A DNA stretch of 64,000 nucleotides. Source: an uncultured Victivallales bacterium. GTDB taxonomy: Bacteria > Verrucomicrobiota > Lentisphaeria > Victivallales > UBA1829. A program made the translations under genes and the position numbers. Where the stretch lies: contig CALXSJ010000008.1 in NCBI GenBank assembly GCA_944391115.1, positions 1 to 64,000 on the forward strand. The letters are read 5' to 3'. Under the pieces are notes generated by a model. The model saw only the letters and a program-made list of their open reading frames with translations, had not been told where the DNA came from and made no database searches. Positions 15,290 through 23,960 of this stretch are shown piece by piece (position 1 is the stretch's first letter; the number at the start of each line of letters is the position of its first letter).

Positions 15290-17284
15290 ATGAAATATTT
15301 CGGATGCGCATGGTACCCCGAGGCATGGCCGGAAGAGCGCCTCCTGACGGATATCCGCCTGATGAAGGAGGCCGGAATCAATGCAGTGCGGATGGGAGAG
15401 TTCAACTGGGGGAAGTTTGAGCCGCGCGAAGGATGCTTTGCGTTTGACGATTATCTGCGTCTCCTGGAAAAACTCCATGAGAGCGGGATTGCCGTTCTGA
15501 TGTGCACCCCGACGGCCGCGCCGCCGAAATGGATGAGCTCCCGCTATCCGGAAATCCGTAAAACGGATTGCCGCGGAAACCCGGTGTATGATGGGAACCG
15601 CCGCCATGCCTGTCCGTCGTCCCCGGGATTCCGCGCTTTTGCGCGCAGGATTACGGAAGCGGCGGCGCACGCGTTCCGTTCCTCCCCCGCCGTATTCGCG
15701 TGGCAGATCGACAATGAAATTGCCGCGGAGGCGGAACACGGATTCTGTTTCTGTGAAACATGCAGAAAACGGTTCCAGTCCTATCTGCGGGATAAGTATG
15801 AGAGCGTGGCCGCACTCAACGAAGCCTGGAACGGCGCCTTCTGGAGCGGGGATTTCTCCTCGTTTGACGAGATTGATCCGCGCAGTTTCAAACGGGTCTC
15901 CTGGAAGGCGGAATATGCGCAGTTCATGAGTTCGCTTTACACGGAATCCGCCTGTGAACAGCGCGATATTCTCCGCAGGATCAATCCGGACTGGAAAATC
16001 ACCACGAACAGCTGGACGACTTTTCTTCCGGACGTCGCGCCGGATGAAATCTACGCGGAACTGGATTACGCTTCCTGCGACACCTATGTCAGCAATGACA
16101 CTCTTGAATTCATTCATGCCTTCTGGGATTACTACCGGAACATTCAGGGAGCGCCGCGTGCATTCACGGTAGGGGAAACGGGCGCATGGAATCCCGTCAC
16201 GGTTCGGGACGACGCATACGGGGCGCTCTCATCCTGGGCATGGGACGCACTTGCGCACGGCGCGGAAAATCTCTTCTATTTCCGCTGGCGGCAGTCCGTC
16301 ATGGGGGAGGAGGAACATCCTGCAATTCTTCCCTGGAGCGGAAATCCCGGTCTGGCATACGAGGCTGTCGCGGAGACGGCGCACGCGATCCGCGCGTTTT
16401 CCGAACGGCATCCGGATCTTCCTCTGCCTGAGTGCAAAGCGCTGATGCTGGTCGACCGCCTGACTGGATTCATCACGAAATTCCGGGGCGATTATTCCTT
16501 TTTCCACGCGGTGGTGCGGATGAATCAGGCGCTGAACGAAGCCGGCGTGCTTGCGGATATTCTGCCGCTTCAGAAGGCCTCCGCGGACATTCTTGCCCGT
16601 TATCCTCTCGTCATCCTGCCCCAGACGGAACACCTGTCCGACACATTCTGCGACACGCTGCGCGAATACTGCTGGAACGGCGGAATTCTGTTTGCCCAGT
16701 GCCGTCTGAACCGTCTTGACGAATTCGGGAAATACCGCATGGAGGCGGCGCCCGGCACAATTCTGCGGGAGCTGTTCGGACTGCGTGTCGATGAGTCCTG
16801 CGAGATCCGCCGCGCGGTGGATTTCCGGGAGTTTGAATACAACGGGCGGACGGTTCCGCGGGACAATAGGATGCTTGAGGTTTCCCTGTTCGGCGAAACG
16901 GCCGGACTCCTCTCCTTTATGGAAAGACCGGTCCCGGAAGGCTGCCGGGTTCTTCAGGAATACTCCGCGGGGGTTTATCAGGGAGCTCCCCTTTTCACCG
17001 TATGCGGAAATGCCTGGTATCTTGCCGCTCCGATGGACCGGAGGGGGCTTGCGCTTGTTGTGAAGTGTCTTCTGAAGCAGGCTCGAATCCCCTGCCGGAA
17101 GGTGCCTCCGAAATGCCGGCGCATCCGGCGCGGGAACATGGTCTTCTATCTCAATCCCACTCCGGAAACAGTCTGTTTCCCGGATGACGGAATAACGCTT
17201 TCCCCCCGGGAATGCCGCTGCGTTCCGGACTGTGATGCAGGTCCGCATGTGCCGCCTGACAGGGAAGGGGGGACCTTCGTCTGA
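15290..17284 (+). CDS. GH42 beta-galactosidase
   Basis: A 664-residue cytosolic GH42 enzyme. The acid/base is Glu143 in WQIDNE and the likely nucleophile is Glu296 in TVGETGAW. Cys108 with Cys153, Cys155 and Cys158 (CFCETC) match the structural zinc site known from Thermus A4 beta-galactosidase. A GH42 trimerisation-like domain covers about residues 385-590. The chosen ATG gives MKYFGCAWYPEAWPEE, the normal family N-terminus; an upstream in-frame start inside the DUF4838 gene would add unrelated residues. It closes the operon; the convergent gene ends 22 bases beyond. GH42 enzymes usually release beta-linked galactose from imported oligosaccharides. Confidence 0.93.
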   Translation: MKYFGCAWYPEAWPEERLLTDIRLMKEAGINAVRMGEFNWGKFEPREGCFAFDDYLRLLEKLHESGIAVLMCTPTAAPPKWMSSRYPEIRKTDCRGNPVYDGNRRHACPSSPGFRAFARRITEAAAHAFRSSPAVFAWQIDNEIAAEAEHGFCFCETCRKRFQSYLRDKYESVAALNEAWNGAFWSGDFSSFDEIDPRSFKRVSWKAEYAQFMSSLYTESACEQRDILRRINPDWKITTNSWTTFLPDVAPDEIYAELDYASCDTYVSNDTLEFIHAFWDYYRNIQGAPRAFTVGETGAWNPVTVRDDAYGALSSWAWDALAHGAENLFYFRWRQSVMGEEEHPAILPWSGNPGLAYEAVAETAHAIRAFSERHPDLPLPECKALMLVDRLTGFITKFRGDYSFFHAVVRMNQALNEAGVLADILPLQKASADILARYPLVILPQTEHLSDTFCDTLREYCWNGGILFAQCRLNRLDEFGKYRMEAAPGTILRELFGLRVDESCEIRRAVDFREFEYNGRTVPRDNRMLEVSLFGETAGLLSFMERPVPEGCRVLQEYSAGVYQGAPLFTVCGNAWYLAAPMDRRGLALVVKCLLKQARIPCRKVPPKCRRIRRGNMVFYLNPTPETVCFPDDGITLSPRECRCVPDCDAGPHVPPDREGGTFV

Positions 17285-17306
17285 ACATGCGGCGCCGGGC
17301 TTCCGT

Positions 17307-18095
17307 TCAGGAGAGGAACTCCTTCAGGGATTTCAGGGAACAGCGGCAATGGCGCAGGGGGTAGCGGAACTCCCGGCGTTCCCGGAGATATGCGGCGTTT
17401 TTCTCATGAAACGTTTTCCGGGCGATGATGAACTGCCCCCAGAACCCGTAATGCCATTGAACATCGCTTTCCGGGAGACTGGCGCCGCGCGTCCATTCCT
17501 CCGGGAAGCAGTCCAGCCAGCGGGGATGGCTGTTCAGCCAGGAGGAACAGGCGAGAAACTCCGCATGGCGGGCCTCCGCATACCGGACCAGCTCCAGGAG
17601 GCATCCGCGCAGATATTCCGGCTCCTGAAAGAAGGAACGGGGCGCAATGGAGTTTGCAATGTGGAATCCCAGAGTCTTTCCGTCCTCCTGCAGCTTCTCC
17701 TCCGGCACGATTGAGCCGCAGGGGGATTCCCTTTTCATCCAGGTTGCCCGGTAGTCCAGCGCCGCGCGTTCTTCGATGGAGCGCCGGAAGACCTGAAACG
17801 CCTCCTGTTCAAACAGGGCCGCATTGTCTTTGCAGTGCAGATACACCTGTTCCGCAGCGTCCTCCATGGCACGCCATGCGGGCTGTTCGAAATCGACGGC
17901 GGGGCACAGTCCGCAGATGGTGTTCAGCGCCGTTTTCCGGTAGATGTCGACGCGGTTCCGCAGGACGAAGCGGAAGGTTTCCTCCGGATGCCGTTTCAGT
18001 CGGAAATGCAGGAAGAACAGTTTCAATCGGACGATTTTCTCCAGATATTCCAGATGTTCGTCCGGAGACGGTTTTTCCACTTCCCGCGCCGTCAT
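17307..18095 (-). CDS. Conserved-looking protein of unknown function
   Basis: A 262-residue cytosolic protein that I do not recognise. It is rich in aromatic residues, Cys and His (HYGFWGQFIIARKTFHEKNA; RHCRCSLKSL near the end), with a helical look and no membrane segment. The true start is the ATG overlapping the stop of the upstream secreted enzyme as ATGA; longer versions run into that gene. It is the last gene of the long minus-strand operon starting with the RpiR regulator. Linkage suggests a role in using or sensing the same sugar, but nothing in the sequence identifies an activity. Confidence 0.7.
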   Translation of the reverse strand: MTAREVEKPSPDEHLEYLEKIVRLKLFFLHFRLKRHPEETFRFVLRNRVDIYRKTALNTICGLCPAVDFEQPAWRAMEDAAEQVYLHCKDNAALFEQEAFQVFRRSIEERAALDYRATWMKRESPCGSIVPEEKLQEDGKTLGFHIANSIAPRSFFQEPEYLRGCLLELVRYAEARHAEFLACSSWLNSHPRWLDCFPEEWTRGASLPESDVQWHYGFWGQFIIARKTFHEKNAAYLRERREFRYPLRHCRCSLKSLKEFLS

Positions 18096-20716
18096 GGACG
18101 GGCTCCTTCGCGGAGAATGCGGATCAGCTTCACCTCCGCCGGCTTCAGAGTGATTTGAAATCCGGAAAGATCCTTTGCACTCCATTTGTTCCGGGAAGCG
18201 ATCACGCCCTCCCGCAGAAGATTCTCCGCGGAAGAAAAGCATTCGGCCGTATAGAGGGCTTTTTCCTGTCCGGGAAGAGCGAGGGAAACCGTTGTCGGCC
18301 GATTGCGCTCCCAGTTTGCGAGGAAGAGAATCCACCCCTTTTTGTCCGCGTATTCCGTGACGACATAGGAGACGGAATTCCGGTCGGACCGGAAGCTGTG
18401 CCCGGATCCGGCAATTGCGCTTCGGATCAGATCCATATACTGCTTCCGCTTCCGCTGATTGCCGTCCTGTCCTGCCGGAGATTCCGGAAGATAAGTCACG
18501 TTCGGGTACTTCAGGAGCTTCTTCAGGAGGGGCTCCTTCCGGAGCTTTCCGGTTTCGTCGGCGGGAGCCAGCTGATCGAACAGAACGACCCGGACTCCCT
18601 TTTTCACGGCGTCTTCCAGAATGCGGAAGGATTCGTCGCTTACGGCATAGGCGAACGGGACGAGAATCAGACGGAAGGAGGCAAGGTTCTTCAGGGTGTC
18701 GGGACGGTCCATGTAACGGATCCGGTAGGGGACGCCGTTGTCGGTCAGCAGATTGTTCATGGCCGTCTTCGCTCCCTGTCCGCGGGTTTCATTCTGGACA
18801 TGGTAGCGGTCCCGGGGATTTTCACTGATCTGCAGTTTCTGGGCGTTGATGTCCGTTCCGGCAAGGTGCAAGTAAAACGCCGCGGTCTGATTCCGCTTGG
18901 ACACGCGCATCCGTTCCCGGAGGCTCCACCAGTCCTCGGACGCCCGGGAAACCAGCAGGCAGACCGAATCGGGGACATCGGTCCTGTCGATTCCCCACGC
19001 CTCCAGAAGGCGGATCATTCTGTTGCAGCGGATGAGATTTTCCGTCCAGCCTTTGTCCTGGATGTAGGACATTCTGTAATGATCGATGGCTCTGGCTCCC
19101 AGCATCACGTCGGCCAGCGCGATTCCGTGAAGCTGAACCGGATAATCCGGTTTCTCCCGGTGGGAGATTCCGAGCCACTGCATGCTGCCGCTGAGCTTGT
19201 CTTTTCCAGCGACCGCCTCGTGTTCCTTGACGAAGGCGATTTCCTGTTTCCCGCCGGAACAGTACATCTGCGCATAATCCGCGAGATCGCGCCTGCGCCA
19301 GATGATGTCGGCGGCGGTGGTGGTTTCCATTCGGCCGCGCGAGGCGTTCCCGACCGCGCAGTCGCTGCGCACGATCACGGCCTCCGGATGGCGGGAGCGG
19401 ATCGTCTCCGCCGCATGGTCGAACACTTCCGCTAGCTTCCGGTATTCGAAGAGCTTCCATTTGCGGTAATGATCGGAATCTTCGATTTTCGCGGGCGGTG
19501 ACGCGTATCCGTACATTTTCCGGAATTCCTCCGTGCAGGCGGGGCAGTTCATATAACGCAGGTCGTGTCCTTTGAAATACCATTCGTCGGGCATCAGATA
19601 CACGCCGGAAGCGCCCTGATCCAGCGCCTCGCACAGGTATTGCGTCCAGGTGGTGCGGAAATGCGCGTCGCAGAGCGTGCAGGGATACTGCACCTTGTAT
19701 TTTCCGGGATCAATGTGCCGGACGCGGTCGCTTTGCTCATAGGGATAATCCCAGCGGCAGAACGGCATGGGGGCGCGCATGCCGCGTTTCTGGAAGGGAG
19801 CCATCCATGCGTGAGAGAAGTAATAGAGCTTGATACCCTGTTCCGCCAGTTCTCCCGCAAGCCCCTTCAGAAGATCGTCTCCGTAGTTTTCCCACAAGGC
19901 GCTTTTCCACGGCAGGGAGTCGTAGACGCAGGGTGTTTCCACAAACAGACGCACGCTGTTTGCGTCCACTTTTTTCAGATACCGGACGACCTTTCGGATT
20001 CCCGGATGGTTCCGGAAGGAGGCGACCTTCCGGGCAATTTTCATTTTCTTCGGATTCCGGCAGTCGCTGGTCGGAAGCCCGTAACTCCACATGTCCGTGC
20101 AGAGGCGGATGTCGATCTCGCGCTTTGTCAGAGGCGGCATCGGAATTTCCCTGCCGGAGGAGACGGCCGGGCGGACCGGGAGCTTTTCCTCCGGAAGCTG
20201 GACGGGCGCGGACGACAATATCTCGATTTCACGCAGAGTGGGGTAGGCTGTGCGGTAGTTGGCGTTGCCGGATACCGCCTCCCATTTGAGTCCGTGCACC
20301 TGTCTGCGGTTGACGGGAAGCGTGATCCATTGATTGGGTTCGCTTTTTTTCACTTCGTATTCGGAAAGCAGGACATCGAAGGAACCTTTCCCCGTCAGAT
20401 CTCCATAGAGGCGGCAGCATGTCACTGCGCTCTGTCCCTGCATGAAACGGAAGGAGTCGATGTCCACGGGTTTCGGGAAACGGAAGAACAGGGTTCCCGG
20501 AGCCTCCGTGCCCTGGGTCCATGAGGCGTTGTTCTTCAGGTCACCGTCGCAGAGCAGATGCGCGTCCCCGAGATTCGGCATTGTGGAAAACTCCGCGAAA
20601 CGGAACCATGGAACCGGGTAGCTTTTCCGTGCGGGCTCCGGGCGGTTTTCAGCGCCGGAAAGGGAAAGCAGCCCTCCCAGCGTCAGAAGGCAGATGAGGC
20701 TCCATGCACATTTCAT
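18092..20716 (-). CDS. Secreted glycoside-hydrolase-like TIM-barrel protein
   Basis: An 874-residue exported protein (signal peptide MKCAWSLICLLTLGGLLSLSGA). Residues 40-180 look like a discoidin-type beta-sandwich (LCDGDLKNNASWTQG, PVDIDSFRF). Residues 205-590 read as a TIM barrel, with candidate catalytic residues in VYLMPDEWYF followed by an NCPAC knuckle. A GH42-like flavodoxin-fold region (FRLILVPFAYAVSDESF) and a final beta-sandwich complete it. It is a paralogue of the frame-broken gene at 23961-27490. AAGGAG lies nine bases upstream, and the ATG overlaps the M42 peptidase stop. It is probably a carbohydrate-active enzyme of an unassigned family; substrate unknown. Confidence 0.75.
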   Translation of the reverse strand: MKCAWSLICLLTLGGLLSLSGAENRPEPARKSYPVPWFRFAEFSTMPNLGDAHLLCDGDLKNNASWTQGTEAPGTLFFRFPKPVDIDSFRFMQGQSAVTCCRLYGDLTGKGSFDVLLSEYEVKKSEPNQWITLPVNRRQVHGLKWEAVSGNANYRTAYPTLREIEILSSAPVQLPEEKLPVRPAVSSGREIPMPPLTKREIDIRLCTDMWSYGLPTSDCRNPKKMKIARKVASFRNHPGIRKVVRYLKKVDANSVRLFVETPCVYDSLPWKSALWENYGDDLLKGLAGELAEQGIKLYYFSHAWMAPFQKRGMRAPMPFCRWDYPYEQSDRVRHIDPGKYKVQYPCTLCDAHFRTTWTQYLCEALDQGASGVYLMPDEWYFKGHDLRYMNCPACTEEFRKMYGYASPPAKIEDSDHYRKWKLFEYRKLAEVFDHAAETIRSRHPEAVIVRSDCAVGNASRGRMETTTAADIIWRRRDLADYAQMYCSGGKQEIAFVKEHEAVAGKDKLSGSMQWLGISHREKPDYPVQLHGIALADVMLGARAIDHYRMSYIQDKGWTENLIRCNRMIRLLEAWGIDRTDVPDSVCLLVSRASEDWWSLRERMRVSKRNQTAAFYLHLAGTDINAQKLQISENPRDRYHVQNETRGQGAKTAMNNLLTDNGVPYRIRYMDRPDTLKNLASFRLILVPFAYAVSDESFRILEDAVKKGVRVVLFDQLAPADETGKLRKEPLLKKLLKYPNVTYLPESPAGQDGNQRKRKQYMDLIRSAIAGSGHSFRSDRNSVSYVVTEYADKKGWILFLANWERNRPTTVSLALPGQEKALYTAECFSSAENLLREGVIASRNKWSAKDLSGFQITLKPAEVKLIRILREGARP

Positions 20717-21813
20717 TTTGAAAGACTCCTTGTGTTTTTCTGTTTTTCCAGCGGCGGAAGAAAGCTGTCCGAGGGACGGAAGGTACGGATGGTCTCCGTC
20801 AGAAGTTCGATTCCGCTTTCCACGTCATGCAGATCCGCCATTTCCACCTGGGAATGCATGTAGCGGTTCGGGATTCCCAGCAGGGCGCAGGCCATGCCGC
20901 CGCGCGTGATCTGGAAGACCGAGGCGTCGGTCGAACTGACGGCGGCGTAATGGGGAGTCAGCTGAAAATCGATCTTTTTCCGTTCCGCGACGGCAAGCAT
21001 CCGCTCCAGCAGTGCGGGAGTGTTGTTGGCGTTCCGGTAGATTCCGATTCCTTTCCCCAGGACGAACTCCGGCCTGGTGCGGTCCGCGCCGGGAAAGTCC
21101 GTGGCATGGTTCACGTCCACGGCAATCGCGACAGCGGGATTGAGGGCGTAGGCCGCGCTCCGCGCGCCGCGGGATCCCAGCTCTTCCTGGGATGCGCCCA
21201 CAAAACAGATTCCGATCCCCCGTGGCGGATGTTCCGCGAGTCTGCGGAAGGTTTCCGCCGCAAGGTAGACTCCGAGTTTATCGTCCAGCGCCTTGGAAAC
21301 GATTCTGCCGTCCGCCAGTCTTCTGAAGTTCGGGGCGGAAACGATGTAGTCGCCGACAGAGACGAGTTTTTCCGCGGACGCCCGGTCCGCGGCTCCGATG
21401 TCCAGATACATTTTTCCCGCCTGAAACGACTGATCCGTAAGATGCTCCGTCTCCCGGTTCAGAACGACGGCGGGGATGTGCTCTCCTCTGCGGGTGATGA
21501 CTTCCATCATGCAGCCCGCAAGACGCTGCCAGGCCGGAAATCCGGAATTGCGGCAGTAGAGAAAGCCCTGTTCGTCAATCCGGACGATCTGCGCCGCGAC
21601 TTCATCCTGATGTCCCGTAATCAGAACCCGGAACGGCGCCTTTTCATTCAGGACGGCATAGGAACTTCCGAGAATGTCCGTGTAGAAACGCTCGGCAAAG
21701 GGGGACAGGTGGCGTTTCAGCAGGAAGCGTGCTTCGTCCTCCTGTCCCGAAGGGCTGGCGCACCGCAGCAGCTCCTCCAGAAATTCCTCGCTGTTCATTG
21801 GCAGGTTGCGCAT
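20713..21813 (-). CDS. M42-family metallo-aminopeptidase
   Basis: A 366-residue cytosolic M42 peptidase of the FrvX/glutamyl-aminopeptidase type. All expected residues are present: His68 and Asp70 (TGHQDE), bridging Asp177/178 (ALDDKLG), catalytic Glu210 and Glu211 (QEELGSRGA), Asp233 and His320. Two metal ions are expected at the active site. GAGGAG nine bases upstream supports the ATG at 21813. The gene lies 13 bases after GH42 and overlaps the next start by ATGA. A peptidase in a sugar operon suggests the substrate carries peptides, such as muropeptide or glycoprotein, consistent with murQ upstream; this is inference. Confidence 0.93.
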   Translation of the reverse strand: MRNLPMNSEEFLEELLRCASPSGQEDEARFLLKRHLSPFAERFYTDILGSSYAVLNEKAPFRVLITGHQDEVAAQIVRIDEQGFLYCRNSGFPAWQRLAGCMMEVITRRGEHIPAVVLNRETEHLTDQSFQAGKMYLDIGAADRASAEKLVSVGDYIVSAPNFRRLADGRIVSKALDDKLGVYLAAETFRRLAEHPPRGIGICFVGASQEELGSRGARSAAYALNPAVAIAVDVNHATDFPGADRTRPEFVLGKGIGIYRNANNTPALLERMLAVAERKKIDFQLTPHYAAVSSTDASVFQITRGGMACALLGIPNRYMHSQVEMADLHDVESGIELLTETIRTFRPSDSFLPPLEKQKNTRSLSK

Positions 21814-21826
21814 GGGAAAATACTCC

Positions 21827-23950
21827 TCATTTTTTCACGCCGATCCGGTAGAGGGCGCACTGTTTGGCATTTGCGGCGGCGGGGAACTCGACGGCGCCGG
21901 AGGTTTCATGGAAGGGAATTTTTTCTTCCGTCCGCAGATTCGTGACACATGCGCCGGGTGCGCCTTCCAGACGGATGGTCCCGGAGACCGGCGTTCCGCA
22001 ATGGTTCAGGAGGAACACGATCCGGTCGCCGTTTTCCATCTTCCGGACGACCGTTTCCGGAAGCTCCGGAGAGTCTTCCGGATTTCCCGCCTGGCGGAAG
22101 CAAACCTCTTTCGCCGTGCCGCAGGACTGCAGCAGTTCATAGAGAAAATCGGCATTTTCCCTGTGATCGCGCCAAGTGTCGCGATGGAAAAACACGGTTC
22201 CCAGAAAGATCGCCGTCCCTTTTCCGTAGGCGTGCCGGGTGCAGACCGGTTTCCCCTGGAAGAATCCGAAAGGTTCCGCGCCGCGGAGACGGCAGGTCTG
22301 GACGTAGAGATTGATGAAGAGGCGCCGGCCGTCTTCCAGCGTGAGGAACTGTTTCTCTCCGTTCAGGATTTCATCCTCGGCGATACCGAAGACCTCGCTC
22401 AGTCCGAATCCGGGAATCACGGAGTCGCAGTATCCCCTTCCGTCCTTGGAGCCAAGCTGGAAATCGGCGATCACGGTGCCTCCGTCCGCGACGAACTGCT
22501 TCAGTGTGTCCGCCTGCTGCGGGGTGATGCAGAACTGGAAGGGCAGGATCAGGACCTTGTAGCGTTTCAGGAATTCGATCTTCCATTCCCCGATGAAGTC
22601 TGCGGGGAATCCTCCGCGCCACAGAAGTTCGTGTGCGGAATAGACCGACTTTGCGTAATAGCTTTTATCCGCCCGGTCGATCCGGTCGATTGCGGCCAGA
22701 TGCTCCGCCTCGCGGGAGAACAGGATTGCGGTCGGAACGCTGCGGCTGGATGCGAGAAGGTCAGGCGCGAGCGTCTGCAGGAATCGGAACTCCCTTCCCA
22801 TTTCGAGTGCGCGGTCCGGCAGGCTGCCGTCTCTGCGCGCGATCCCGAATTCGCCGCCTTCCAGATCGCTGATGCGCGGACGCCAGGTCCAGTAGCAGAT
22901 TCCTTTCGCGTCATGGGCGATGAACTGCCACATCCAGAGCGTCGCCTGGTCCGCGGAGGGCGCATACGGCTCGTCCCATCCGAAGCTGAAGATCCGTGCG
23001 CCGCCCTGGACTTCAATCACCCATGCCTCCTTGCCGTTCAGACGCGCCGCGCTGGAGATCAGATCCATGTCCTTTGCGCAGCTCCACGACGGCTTGTTGT
23101 AAATGGAGAGCCCCATCCGGTCGGCGGTTTTCGCCAGTTTCCAGATGTCGTCCCCGCCGCCGGAGGAGTTGCCTTCCGGGAGCCAGAATTCTCCTGTGGT
23201 CGGATGATTCGGATCCTCCGACTTGACCCATTCGTTGACACGCTGCACCGCGGCCGTCAGACTCCGGTCCAGAAAGTCCTGCCAGTCCAGCGTTTCGCGG
23301 TATCCGTAAAAGCGGTACTGCTTTTTGGGCGGATAAATTTCCTCGAAGCTTTCGAATCCGGAAGGGCCTTCCGTTCCCCATGCCTGATTCAGCGCTTCCA
23401 GCGATCCATACTGCTGCTTCAGATATTCGCGGAACATCTTCTGATGCGTTTCGCACCAGCAGTAGCGGGAGAGCGTCGCCTCTCCCCAGACGATCCACTG
23501 CATGAGGGCGGGGTGGCCCGCATAGCGTTTCACCAGTTTGCGGAAGTAGCGTTCCGCGCAGGCGCGGTATTCCTCCTCCTCGAAACAGGGCTGTGCGTAG
23601 GTCCCGTCGACGTCCCGGCAGCCGTTCTGGTCCACCATGCCCCCGTTCCGGTATCCGCGCATGATCCAGCGCGGCGGGTAAATGCCGTATCCGATGTGGC
23701 AGCCGAGCACGACGGAGACTTTCAGGCCGATCTCCCCGGCGAGCCGGAAAATGTAATCCAGCTCCGAAAAGTCGAATTTCCCCTCCTCGGGTTCCAGACG
23801 GTGCCACGAGGCGAACACGTCGAGGCAGGTCATCCCGAGCATCTTCATTTTCTCCAGATCGTCCCGCCATTCTGAAATGTCCGGCCCTTTTGCGCGCAGA
23901 TACGGCGCATGGCTGGCTCCCAGCGGGAAAAAGACGCTTCCGTTTTTCAT
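21827..23950 (-). CDS. GH42-like beta-galactosidase
   Basis: A 707-residue GH42-type enzyme without signal peptide. The barrel covers residues 10-390. The acid/base is Glu157, but in WIVWGEAT instead of the usual NE pair; the likely nucleophile is Glu in WVIEVQGGAR. The zinc knuckle is CWCETH (Cys164, Cys166, His169), with His replacing the last Cys of classical GH42. A flavodoxin-like middle domain and C-terminal beta-sandwich follow. AAAGGA precedes the ATG. Substitutions around the acid/base mean substrate may differ from lactose-like galactosides. It sits between the frame-broken secreted gene and the M42 peptidase. Confidence 0.82.
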   Translation of the reverse strand: MKNGSVFFPLGASHAPYLRAKGPDISEWRDDLEKMKMLGMTCLDVFASWHRLEPEEGKFDFSELDYIFRLAGEIGLKVSVVLGCHIGYGIYPPRWIMRGYRNGGMVDQNGCRDVDGTYAQPCFEEEEYRACAERYFRKLVKRYAGHPALMQWIVWGEATLSRYCWCETHQKMFREYLKQQYGSLEALNQAWGTEGPSGFESFEEIYPPKKQYRFYGYRETLDWQDFLDRSLTAAVQRVNEWVKSEDPNHPTTGEFWLPEGNSSGGGDDIWKLAKTADRMGLSIYNKPSWSCAKDMDLISSAARLNGKEAWVIEVQGGARIFSFGWDEPYAPSADQATLWMWQFIAHDAKGICYWTWRPRISDLEGGEFGIARRDGSLPDRALEMGREFRFLQTLAPDLLASSRSVPTAILFSREAEHLAAIDRIDRADKSYYAKSVYSAHELLWRGGFPADFIGEWKIEFLKRYKVLILPFQFCITPQQADTLKQFVADGGTVIADFQLGSKDGRGYCDSVIPGFGLSEVFGIAEDEILNGEKQFLTLEDGRRLFINLYVQTCRLRGAEPFGFFQGKPVCTRHAYGKGTAIFLGTVFFHRDTWRDHRENADFLYELLQSCGTAKEVCFRQAGNPEDSPELPETVVRKMENGDRIVFLLNHCGTPVSGTIRLEGAPGACVTNLRTEEKIPFHETSGAVEFPAAANAKQCALYRIGVKK

Positions 23951-23960
23951 GTCTGTTCCT

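Noticed and set aside
17060-17105. tRNA-like GGCTCGAATCCC string
   Set aside because: It is inside the GH42 coding frame and has no matching acceptor or anticodon stems.
17276-17315. Bidirectional terminator between convergent GH42 and unknown genes
   Set aside because: Only a 6-bp CTGAAC/GTTCAG pairing with an 18-base loop and no T-tract on either strand.
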